Source: Crocinitomicaceae bacterium (GTDB lineage Bacteria > Bacteroidota > Bacteroidia > Flavobacteriales_D > Crocinitomicaceae). From it: a stretch of 64,000 bases of DNA. Under the pieces are notes generated by a model. That model saw only the letters and a list, made by a program, of their open reading frames with translations. It was not told the DNA's origin and made no database searches. The stretch spans positions 27,395 through 91,394 of the forward strand of contig JAQXCN010000031.1 in assembly GCA_029251865.1 (NCBI GenBank), given 5' to 3'. Of the stretch, positions 44,806-52,393 are shown one piece after another (positions within the stretch are counted from its first letter, which is position 1; each line of letters begins with the position of its first letter). The translations under genes were made by a program, and so were the position numbers.

Positions 44806-45522
44806 ATGAAATTAGATATTCTTGCTTTCGGTGCACATCCTGATGATGTTGAAATATCAGCGGGAGCTACGTTACTCAGATATGCCCGTGAGGGTAAAAA
44901 AATAGGAATTATAGACCTTACGGAAGGCGAATTAGGCACGAGGGGTTCAATAGAAAAAAGATACCAAGAGGCAAGTAAAGCGTCAGGTTTTATTGGTCTT
45001 TCTATCCGTGAAAACCTCAATATGGGAGATGGATTCATAGACCATTCGCATGAGAATAAAATTAAAATCATTGAGTGTATTCGTAAATATAATCCTGAAC
45101 TTGTTTTGTGTAACTCAATACAAGACCGCCACCCTGACCATGCAAAAGGCGCTAAATTGGTTTCAGAAGCTGCGTTTCTATCAGGGTTAAGAAAAATCGA
45201 AACCGCTGTTGATGGTATTCCTCAGGATGCTTACAGGCCCGCAATGTTATTGCACTACATTCAAGATTATTATCTAGCACCAGATGTGATTTTAGATGTA
45301 AGTTCAACTGGAGCAGAGAAAATTGATCTTATAAAATGTTATGATAGTCAGTTCTTCGACCCAAAATCAAATGAGCCAGAAACCCCAATCTCTGGCTCAG
45401 AATTCTTTACATATATCGAAGGCAGAATGCTTAGCCTGGGAAGAGAACTAGGTGTTAAATATGGTGAAGGTTTTACAATAAACAGAACACTCGGAGTAAA
45501 GGATCTTTTTGCACTAAAATAA
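44806..45522 (+). CDS. bshB1: Bacillithiol biosynthesis deacetylase BshB1
   Basis: A 238-residue zinc hydrolase of the LmbE/PIG-L family that deacetylates GlcNAc-malate in bacillithiol synthesis. The metal-binding motif GAHPDDVE (9-16) is at the N-terminus, followed by DLTEGELGTRGS, RHPDHAKG (second ligand block) and YDSQFFDP. These match the BshB1 subfamily closely, including the C-terminal EGFTINRTLGVKDLF. It abuts gcvP, and its end overlaps the convergent CNT transporter gene by 9 bases. Confidence 0.92.
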   Translation: MKLDILAFGAHPDDVEISAGATLLRYAREGKKIGIIDLTEGELGTRGSIEKRYQEASKASGFIGLSIRENLNMGDGFIDHSHENKIKIIECIRKYNPELVLCNSIQDRHPDHAKGAKLVSEAAFLSGLRKIETAVDGIPQDAYRPAMLLHYIQDYYLAPDVILDVSSTGAEKIDLIKCYDSQFFDPKSNEPETPISGSEFFTYIEGRMLSLGRELGVKYGEGFTINRTLGVKDLFALK

Positions 45523-47178
45523 CATCCCTGCCAAAACAGAGGTAGACATACAAGCCAATGTTCCGCCTAAAAGAGCAAGCAGCCCCAAACGGGCAAGCAT
45601 AGATTTTTTATTTGGAATCAAAATACCAACTCCTCCAACTTGAATACCAATTGAAACAATATTGGCAAATCCACAGAGCACATAAGTTGACATTATAATC
45701 GTCTTATTTGAAAGCTCATCTTGAATATCTCCCAAGTGTGGATAAGCAATGAATTCATTAATAATTGTTTTTTCACCCAAAAGCTGTCCAAAATACATGG
45801 CATCTTGCCATTCAACCCCGAGTATCCAAGCCAGTGGGGATAAGAGATAACCTGATATACTCTCAAAGCTCAAGCGATCATACATTCCCCCAGACTCAAT
45901 TACAGCATTCAAGGTCGTCCAATCGCCGATTTTAAAAACAACATAATTCAAAAGGGCTATTAGGCTTGTAAATACCAAGAGCATCGCGCCTACATTAACA
46001 GCAAGCTTGAGGCCATCCGTTGTTCCATTTGTTATCGCTTCTAACGCATTAACGCCCATTTTATCTTTGGCAACATCTAGATCCTTATTGATCTTCTCTG
46101 TCTCTGGTAAAAGGATTTTTGCAAAGACAATCGCTGCTGGTGCTGACATTAAAGATGCGGTAAGTAAATGCTTGGCATAGAATAACTCCATTACTGGGTC
46201 TCCTTGCCCTAAGATCCCAACAACTGCACCAAGGACTCCTCCAGCGATTGTAGCCATTCCCCCTACCATTAGGCAAAGCATTTCAGACCTTGTCATTCTA
46301 TCCAAATATGGCTTAACGAGCAGAGGCGCTTCTGTTTGACCTACAAACACATTTGCAGCAGCTGCAACACTTTCAGAACCTGAAATCCCAAGAAAACGAT
46401 TCATTACCCAAGCCATTTTCTTGACCACAAATTGAAGTATCCCAAAATAATACATAAGGCTTGAAAGTGCTGAAACAAAAACGACAGTTGGAAGAATCCA
46501 AAAAGCAAAATTAGCTAACATGGGAGGCATTTCGCCCATGGAACCAAATAGAAATATAGCACCCTCATGAGAAAAGTCAATCACCTTCGTGAATGCTTTT
46601 GCCAACCAATCAAAAATACTACTCACAAAAGGTACTTTAAGTATAAACAACGCGAGAATGAGCTGAAGCAAAGATCCTTTTAAAACCAAACTCCAATTAA
46701 TTGCTTTTCTATTTCGGCTTAACGCAAAGGCGACAAAAAACAAAAACAACATACCCATTATCCCTCTGAAGATTGAACTTAAAGGAAAACCTGAGCCCTT
46801 ATAGGTACTATCATAATCATGATAAGAGAACCTGCCTTTTGCGGAGGTTAACGTTAGTTTATTATCTGAAATGTAAGAAATTGAAAAAGTCTCATATCCT
46901 GCATTGCTTACACTGAAGTTATTCCTTTGAGCAGTTACTTTCTCTGGCATTAGAAATAAACTGTCGTTTTTAACGCTCCATGTACCTTTTGTATATGCGG
47001 ATAATGCCAAATCGTTGTTTGTAAAATCCCCTGACTTTAGGAGCTTCAATACATTTCCCGAACGATAATAAGTCTCATCCTCAAATATGTTATGGCTCGA
47101 AGCCATTGTGGAGCTTGAAAAAGCAACACAACAAAATAAGGCAACTAATAAATTACGGATTTCTTTTTTTAATCTCAT
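45514..47178 (-). CDS. Concentrative nucleoside (CNT/NupC) transporter with N-terminal extracytoplasmic extension
   Basis: A 554-residue protein. An N-terminal signal-like helix is followed by about 100 residues of beta-rich extracytoplasmic sequence (about 30-130, including GTWSVKNDSLFL and KLTLTSAKGRF), then the CNT domain with about 10 transmembrane helices. CNT marks include GSMGEMPPMLANFAFWILPT (in pieces), the VAAAANVFVGQTEAPLL block, SAPAAIVFAKIL, and TNGTTDGLKLAVNVGAML near the end. It probably takes up nucleosides by Na+ or H+ symport. It overlaps the upstream DUF151 gene by 26 bases and belongs to the etf-led run. Confidence 0.9.
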   Translation of the reverse strand: MRLKKEIRNLLVALFCCVAFSSSTMASSHNIFEDETYYRSGNVLKLLKSGDFTNNDLALSAYTKGTWSVKNDSLFLMPEKVTAQRNNFSVSNAGYETFSISYISDNKLTLTSAKGRFSYHDYDSTYKGSGFPLSSIFRGIMGMLFLFFVAFALSRNRKAINWSLVLKGSLLQLILALFILKVPFVSSIFDWLAKAFTKVIDFSHEGAIFLFGSMGEMPPMLANFAFWILPTVVFVSALSSLMYYFGILQFVVKKMAWVMNRFLGISGSESVAAAANVFVGQTEAPLLVKPYLDRMTRSEMLCLMVGGMATIAGGVLGAVVGILGQGDPVMELFYAKHLLTASLMSAPAAIVFAKILLPETEKINKDLDVAKDKMGVNALEAITNGTTDGLKLAVNVGAMLLVFTSLIALLNYVVFKIGDWTTLNAVIESGGMYDRLSFESISGYLLSPLAWILGVEWQDAMYFGQLLGEKTIINEFIAYPHLGDIQDELSNKTIIMSTYVLCGFANIVSIGIQVGGVGILIPNKKSMLARLGLLALLGGTLACMSTSVLAGMLF

Positions 47179-47752
47179 CTCTTAATTTCGATGCAAGCTC
47201 ATAGTCTTCTTGTTCTAATGCACCTTGTAGTTGCTGTTCAAGTTCTTCCATTGAACTTGATGAATAATCGTTTACTTTTTCTTCAATATCAAAATCATCA
47301 TCGTCTTGACTCACCAAAGAGTCACTTTCAAAAGCGGCTTCTTGATCTTGCGTAATACCAGCATCTTCAAGAACATTAGAAAATGTATAAATAGGGCTAT
47401 TAAAACGGACGCCAACTGCAATTGCATCAGAAGTCCTTGAATCAATTTCAGTGTGGACTCCGTCTTTATCACAAATCATCTTAGCATAAAAAACGCCCTC
47501 CTCAAACTTATAGATTAAAACCTCCTTTATTACGACATCGTATGAGACACAAAAAGACTTGAACAAATCATGTGTTAGCGGTCTATTCGGAATCATCTTT
47601 TCTAGCTCTACAGCTATAGCCTGAGCCTCGAAACCACCTATGACTATGGGCAACTTTCGATTTCCGGCTGCTTCTATCAAAGTCAAAACATAGGAACCCG
47701 ACTGAGTTTGACTATATGCTATACCTTGAATTTCTAATCTAACTTTCTGCAT
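47153..47752 (-). CDS. Bifunctional nuclease family (DUF151) protein with UVR motif
   Basis: A 199-residue cytosolic protein. The DUF151/BFN domain (1-130) has LPIVIGGFEAQAIAVELE (34-51) and EIDSRTSDAIAVGVRFN (about 102-118), the conserved core. An acidic linker (about 135-165) leads to a UvrB/UvrC-type motif at the end (LEQQLQGALEQEDYELASKL, then RDEIKKRN). The family is reported to have nuclease activity in plants; the bacterial role is uncertain. It lies between etfA and the CNT transporter gene, overlapping the latter. Confidence 0.9.
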   Translation of the reverse strand: MQKVRLEIQGIAYSQTQSGSYVLTLIEAAGNRKLPIVIGGFEAQAIAVELEKMIPNRPLTHDLFKSFCVSYDVVIKEVLIYKFEEGVFYAKMICDKDGVHTEIDSRTSDAIAVGVRFNSPIYTFSNVLEDAGITQDQEAAFESDSLVSQDDDDFDIEEKVNDYSSSSMEELEQQLQGALEQEDYELASKLRDEIKKRNP

Positions 47753-47785
47753 AGTTTAAGCGCTATTGCTCAAAAATATAAGGTT

Positions 47786-48718
47786 TTACGACGCTTTAAA
47801 CTTTTGAATGGCATCATTTAGTCTTGGTATTACTTCAAAAGCGTCACCAACAATACCATAATCAGCTGCTTTAAAAAATGGTGCCTCAGGATCTGTATTT
47901 ACAACAACAATCACTTTAGAACCGTTAACTCCCGCCAAATGTTGAATTGCACCTGAAATACCAACAGCAATATAGAGATTTGGACGGATTGCAACGCCTG
48001 TTTGCCCTACGTGCTCATGATGCGGTCTCCATCCGATATCCGCAACCGGTCTAGAGCATGCCGTAGCCGCACCTAGTTTAGAAGCCAACTCCTCTATCAT
48101 CCCCCAGTTTTCTGGCCCCTTCAATCCTCGGCCTGCAGAAACAACAAGCTCTGCTTCAGGCAATGGAATTTCGCCTTCAGGTTTTTTAGTTGATAATACT
48201 TTTATTCGTGGATCGCCGACTTCGATAGAAATTTCCTCTACACTGCATGCCGGAGCTTTTTCTTCGGGCGGCAGACTATTTGGAAGCAAGGAAATAATTC
48301 TAGACGAAGAATGCACTTTTACTTTACCTACAGCTTTTCCAGAAAAAACATTCACTTCGATAGCTCCCGATTCATCGGGTAATGAAATCGCACCTGACAC
48401 TAAACCGGCATTCATGCGCACAGATAGCATCGGAGCTACCGATTTACCATACAAATCGTGAACAAAAACAACCGTGTTTGCACCTTCCGTTTGTGCAACC
48501 TTCGCTATCATTCGAACCACTTGCTGCTGATCGTCTCCGCTTACGGCCCGATCTACTAAAACTTTAGAAGCACCATAACTCCCCAAGATTGCAAGCTCAT
48601 CACTAGAAAGTGAACCATTGCTTAACGCAACAACCTCACCTAATTTACTAGCATAAGTTACAGCCTCAAAAGATGCTTTAGAAATACCATATCCGGAGTT
48701 TATATAAACTAATATCAT
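47786..48718 (-). CDS. etfA: Electron transfer flavoprotein subunit alpha
   Basis: A 310-residue subunit. The N-terminal domain (1-180) is Rossmann-like (ILVYINSGYGISKASFEA), and the C-terminal FAD domain carries VVSAGRGLKGPENW, ACSRPVADIGW, VGQTGVAIRPNLYIAVGISGA (in pieces) and VVVNTDPEAPFFKAADYGIVGD (in pieces). ETF takes electrons from acyl-CoA dehydrogenases to the quinone pool. It is 15 bases after etfB. The PaaG-like and hydroxyacyl-CoA dehydrogenase genes at 9.7-11.6 kb would work in connected CoA pathways. Confidence 0.94.
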   Translation of the reverse strand: MILVYINSGYGISKASFEAVTYASKLGEVVALSNGSLSSDELAILGSYGASKVLVDRAVSGDDQQQVVRMIAKVAQTEGANTVVFVHDLYGKSVAPMLSVRMNAGLVSGAISLPDESGAIEVNVFSGKAVGKVKVHSSSRIISLLPNSLPPEEKAPACSVEEISIEVGDPRIKVLSTKKPEGEIPLPEAELVVSAGRGLKGPENWGMIEELASKLGAATACSRPVADIGWRPHHEHVGQTGVAIRPNLYIAVGISGAIQHLAGVNGSKVIVVVNTDPEAPFFKAADYGIVGDAFEVIPRLNDAIQKFKAS

Positions 48719-48733
48719 TGACTTTAATTTTAT

Positions 48734-49474
48734 TTAAATTACTTTGGCTTCGCTATGTAACAGAGAAACAAGCTCATCCATGTTTTCAGGATCAATCATC
48801 CTAACTGCAGACTTTTCGCCCGGCATTTCATATGAAATAAATGAAGTTAAATCATCAATCTCTTTTGCTTCAACCACTGTTAATGGTTTTGTTCTAGCTG
48901 CCATAATACCTCTCATATTTGGTATTCTCTGCTCAGCCATACCTTTTGCACAGCTTATTACTGCTGGCGCTTCAACTTGAATTTCTTGAACACCACCAAT
49001 AATTTCTCTTTCTACAGTTAAAGTAGTACCTGTTACTTCAAGCTTCGTGGCTAAAGAAATAAAAGGAAGTTCTAGGCCTTCTGCAAGCATTCCTCCAAAC
49101 TGAGAACCATTATAGTTGATGGTCTCCTTTCCCGTTAATACTATATCAAAATCATTTTCTTTTGCATATGCAACAATCTGCATGGCAGAACTGTACGCGT
49201 CCTTTGGTTCGGTATCTATTCGAACAGCAGCATCTGCACCGATAGCTAAAGCTTTTCGAATAACCGCATCATCCGCAGCACCGCCAACAGTTATGATAGT
49301 TACTTGACCACCACCGGCTTCTTTAATTTCCAGCGCTCTTACTAAGGCATACCATTCATCATAAGGGTTTACAATAAATTGAACCCCATTATCATCAAAT
49401 TTTGTATTTCCATCTGAAAATGCAATTTTGGACGTTGTATCTGGTGCCTTACTAATACAAACTAATATTTTCAT
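48734..49474 (-). CDS. etfB: Electron transfer flavoprotein subunit beta
   Basis: A 246-residue subunit binding AMP. Visible are ILVCISKAPDTTSKI, IVNPYDEWYALVRALEIKE (36-54), VLTGKETINYNGSQFGGMLAE (in pieces) and the closing IPNMRGIMAARTKPLTV. The length is normal. It is the first gene of the reverse-strand run etfB-etfA-DUF151-CNT, a gene order I recall as common in Flavobacteriia. A perfect -7 element lies 23 bases upstream. Confidence 0.95.
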   Translation of the reverse strand: MKILVCISKAPDTTSKIAFSDGNTKFDDNGVQFIVNPYDEWYALVRALEIKEAGGGQVTIITVGGAADDAVIRKALAIGADAAVRIDTEPKDAYSSAMQIVAYAKENDFDIVLTGKETINYNGSQFGGMLAEGLELPFISLATKLEVTGTTLTVEREIIGGVQEIQVEAPAVISCAKGMAEQRIPNMRGIMAARTKPLTVVEAKEIDDLTSFISYEMPGEKSAVRMIDPENMDELVSLLHSEAKVI

Positions 49475-49497
49475 TCTTATCGTTATTTAGAGTGTTG

Positions 49498-49505
49498 CAA
49501 ATTTA
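49498..49505 (-). promoter_or_regulatory. Candidate -7 element (TAAATTTG) for the etfB operon
   Basis: A perfect TAnnTTTG followed by CA on the reverse strand, 23 bases before the etfB ATG, in the 87-base gap to menA. No -33 TTG at good spacing. Confidence 0.5.
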
Positions 49506-49561
49506 CTGAATAATCTAACACGATAAAAGCCCCTAAAAATAGATTTTATGAAAAGCTCGCA

Positions 49562-50476
49562 TTACACAAGTAACAACGCTACCGCAAAAAACAAGGATGA
49601 AAAAAAAGTTAAAAAAGCCACCTTTTTGAGTTCTCCATCTAAAGCGCTAGGCTCAGGCGCTGTAAAGACCTTTTTCAAATGCCCCGCAATAAAGAAAGAT
49701 GGAATTAAGGCTAAAAGAGGCCAAAGGCTGTAGGTAAGCAGTATGAAGATTGAAACCATAATTAACCAAGATACTGCCCCAAAAAGTAATAATCCAACGT
49801 GGTATAACTTTGCACGTTTGTAACCGATTTTTACGACTATCGTTCGCTTGCCTGAGACACCATCATTTGCTACGTCACGCATATTGTTTAAATTCAACAC
49901 AGCTGTACTCCATGCACCTATTGTAATTGCGGGAAACAATGTGAGCCATTCAAAACTTAAGCCGTAGAGCGAAAACACACCCAGGACACTTACGAGTCCA
50001 AAAAAAACAAACACCATAACATCTCCTAAACCACTATAACCGTATGCAGACTTACCAATCGTATAATAAACAGCAGCCAATACCGATAACAGAGCCAATG
50101 CGGAATAAACATAGATTAATTCCACCGTTAAATTGGGTAAACTAAAATAGATTAACACCCCGGCTGCAAGAAATGATAAAAGCACAAAAATCATTACACC
50201 TATTTTCATTTCTAAAATTGAAACTTGACCAGATTGAACAGCACGTTCAGGACCAACTCTGTTCTCATTATCTGTGCCCTTCTGACTATCTCCAAGGTCA
50301 TTAGCGAGATTCGACAAAACCTGAAAGCATATTGTTGTGCATAATGCAGCTAAAAATATTTTAATATTTCCATGGTCAAGCAGTGTCGCGAGCGCTGATC
50401 CAACAATAATCCCTGAAAGAGAAAGTGGCAAAGTTCTTAATCGCATTGCCCCTATCCATGCCCTAATCTTTTTCAT
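49562..50476 (-). CDS. menA: 1,4-dihydroxy-2-naphthoate octaprenyltransferase
   Basis: A 304-residue UbiA-type membrane prenyltransferase that attaches the isoprenoid tail to DHNA in menaquinone synthesis. About nine transmembrane segments are seen. The first Asp-rich site is NLANDLGDSQKGTD (58-71), followed by RVGPERAVQSGQ, and the second site is NLNNMRDVANDGVSGKRT (about 196-213). The start MKKIRAWIGAMRLRTLPLS is family-typical. Menaquinone would accept electrons from the ETF system encoded just downstream. It is divergent from tRNA-Pro. Confidence 0.94.
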   Translation of the reverse strand: MKKIRAWIGAMRLRTLPLSLSGIIVGSALATLLDHGNIKIFLAALCTTICFQVLSNLANDLGDSQKGTDNENRVGPERAVQSGQVSILEMKIGVMIFVLLSFLAAGVLIYFSLPNLTVELIYVYSALALLSVLAAVYYTIGKSAYGYSGLGDVMVFVFFGLVSVLGVFSLYGLSFEWLTLFPAITIGAWSTAVLNLNNMRDVANDGVSGKRTIVVKIGYKRAKLYHVGLLLFGAVSWLIMVSIFILLTYSLWPLLALIPSFFIAGHLKKVFTAPEPSALDGELKKVAFLTFFSSLFFAVALLLV

Positions 50477-50552
50477 ATTGTAAAATTACGAATAAGAACA
50501 ATGCTATTTCTTATGTCACTTGAACACAATTTCATATTTTTACAGACCAATT

Positions 50553-50627
50553 CGGGATGTAGCTTAGTCCGGTTAAAGTGCGCGTCTGGGGGGCGCGAGA
50601 TCGGTGGTTCGAATCCACTCATCCCGA
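50553..50627 (+). tRNA. tRNA-Pro (anticodon GGG)
   Basis: A complete cloverleaf. The acceptor stem is CGGGATG/CATCCCG, the D arm is GCTT/AAGT, and the anticodon stem is CGCGT/GCGCG with loop CTGGGGG (anticodon GGG at 50588-50590). The T arm is GGTGG/CCACT with TTCGAAT, and the discriminator is A. CCA is not encoded. Confidence 0.95.
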
Positions 50628-50700
50628 CTTCTTTTTATTTGTGCTGATACTCAGTACAAGACACAAATTAAAATTGACCTTATTTAAGGTCAAAACAATC

Positions 50701-52008
50701 ATGATTAATCAAATTAAAAATCAATCGCAAATTTTGCAAAAGATGGGGATTAGCGAATTAAACCCCATGCAAAATTCAGCTATCGAGGCTATTGAAAAAT
50801 CGAAAGAGGTACTCATTCTTTCGCCGACAGGAACAGGGAAAACTTTAGCTTTCCTACTTCCACTTGTAAAGCGATTAGATCCCTCATCAAAACAGACACA
50901 ACTTCTGATCCTTGTTCCAGCTCGAGAACTTGCGATTCAGATTGAACAAGTTATTCGCGACATGGGTACAGGGTACAAAGTAAATGCGGTATATGGAGGC
51001 AGGTCAGGTTCAAAAGAAAAAATAGAACTCACACATACGCCAACAATTTTAGTAGGAACGCCTGGTAGGGTTGCAGATCATATCCGACGCGATAGAATTA
51101 CATTAAACGGGATTTCAAATTTAGTACTTGATGAATTTGATAAATCTTTGGAAATTGGGTTTGAAAAGGAAATGAAAGAAATAGTTTCGGCACTTCAATC
51201 TTTGGAACGCAAAATATTAACTTCGGCTACTTTTAAAGAGCAGATCCCCGAATTCATGCACCTTAGCAATCCTGTTAAGCTCGATTTTCTGGAATCAGAA
51301 ACTATTAGTCTAGACATATCTTGGGTTAATGCACCTAAAAACACCCTTGATACATTACTAAATATTCTAGAATTCCTAGGTGATAAAAGAGGTATAATTT
51401 TTTGTAATTTTAAAGATACACTTAATGGTGTATCTGAATTTCTTAATGAAAATAATATTGAACACACAAGTTTTTTCGGAGGTATGGAGCAAGTTGATCG
51501 GGAAAGAAGCTTAATTCAATTCAGAAATTCGAGCCAAAGAACACTTTTAGCAACTGATCTTGCGGCAAGAGGCATAGACATTCCAGGTCTAGACTATATT
51601 ATTCACTACGAGATGCCTCCACGAGAGGAGGAGTTTACACACCGGAATGGCCGAACCGCTCGAATGAACAAAGACGGTATGGCTATGTGTATCAAAGGGA
51701 AAAATGACCGTATACCTGAATATGCAAAAGGAATAAAGAATTTAGAAATAAAGGAAGGAGCCAAAATCCCCACCAACAAATGGGCTACATTATTTATTTC
51801 TGGAGGTCGACGAGACAAAATTTCTAAAGGAGATATCGCTGGCCTCTTTATCAAAAAAGGGCAACTTGAAGGAGAAGAATTAGGCGTCATCGAACTAAAA
51901 ACAGATTGTGCCTTTGTTGCTGTGCACAGAGAAAAAGCGGAAGATATCTGCCAAAGGCTTAATAATGAGCGATTAAAAAAGAAAAAAGTTCGTATCCGAA
52001 GGATTTAG
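50701..52008 (+). CDS. DEAD-box RNA helicase (DbpA-like C-terminal domain), motif II DEFD
   Basis: A 435-residue helicase from the ATG at 50701; the frame is open back into tRNA-Pro but that part cannot be coding. Motifs: Q motif NPMQNSAIEA, Walker A SPTGTGKT (41-48), PARELA (Ia), TPGRVADH (Ib), LDEFD (143-147, motif II, with Phe in place of Ala), TSAT (III), RGIDIPGLDYIIHYEMP (V), HRNGRTAR (VI). The last 75 residues resemble the DbpA RNA-binding domain (KGDIAGLFIKKGQL, GVIELKTDCAFVAV), which in DbpA recognises 23S rRNA hairpin 92. A ribosome-assembly role is inferred. Confidence 0.9.
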   Translation: MINQIKNQSQILQKMGISELNPMQNSAIEAIEKSKEVLILSPTGTGKTLAFLLPLVKRLDPSSKQTQLLILVPARELAIQIEQVIRDMGTGYKVNAVYGGRSGSKEKIELTHTPTILVGTPGRVADHIRRDRITLNGISNLVLDEFDKSLEIGFEKEMKEIVSALQSLERKILTSATFKEQIPEFMHLSNPVKLDFLESETISLDISWVNAPKNTLDTLLNILEFLGDKRGIIFCNFKDTLNGVSEFLNENNIEHTSFFGGMEQVDRERSLIQFRNSSQRTLLATDLAARGIDIPGLDYIIHYEMPPREEEFTHRNGRTARMNKDGMAMCIKGKNDRIPEYAKGIKNLEIKEGAKIPTNKWATLFISGGRRDKISKGDIAGLFIKKGQLEGEELGVIELKTDCAFVAVHREKAEDICQRLNNERLKKKKVRIRRI

Positions 52009-52018
52009 AAAACACCTT

Positions 52019-52390
52019 ATGCAAAGCATTAAGAAAGTATCGATTTATTTCATGGGATTGGCCTATTGCTACGTAGGTATTCATCATTTTATTGATCCTG
52101 AATTCTTTCTAGCGATAATGCCTGATTATGTACCGTTCCATATTGAGGCCGTTTATATTAGCGGTTTTTGTGAAATCCTTTTGGGAGGAATGCTACTCTT
52201 TGTAAAAACGAGAAAAATTGCAGCCTGGGGATTAATTGCACTTTTAATTGCTGTCTTTCCCGCTAACATATATTTAGCACAAAACGAAGCCGCTCAACAC
52301 GCTTTAAACATAAGCCAAACGGCGGCCTATATTCGCCTGCCCTTTCAAGCTTTATTTATTGGCCTGGCTTTCTGGCACCAAAAGAATTAA
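52019..52390 (+). CDS. DoxX family membrane protein
   Basis: A 123-residue inner-membrane protein with four transmembrane helices. The N-terminus (YCYVGIHHFIDPEFFLAIMP) and GFCEILLGGMLL are typical of small DoxX/DoxD-like proteins, whose function is mostly undefined (some contribute to thiosulfate:quinone oxidoreduction or oxidative-stress membrane complexes). It follows the helicase gene by 10 bases in the same direction and ends 3 bases from the convergent peptidase gene. Confidence 0.85.
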   Translation: MQSIKKVSIYFMGLAYCYVGIHHFIDPEFFLAIMPDYVPFHIEAVYISGFCEILLGGMLLFVKTRKIAAWGLIALLIAVFPANIYLAQNEAAQHALNISQTAAYIRLPFQALFIGLAFWHQKN

Positions 52391-52393
52391 GGT

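Noticed and set aside
50578..50700. N-terminal extension of the DEAD-box helicase
   Set aside because: It would start at a GTG within tRNA-Pro(GGG), which has a full cloverleaf; the ATG at 50701 gives a normal helicase start.
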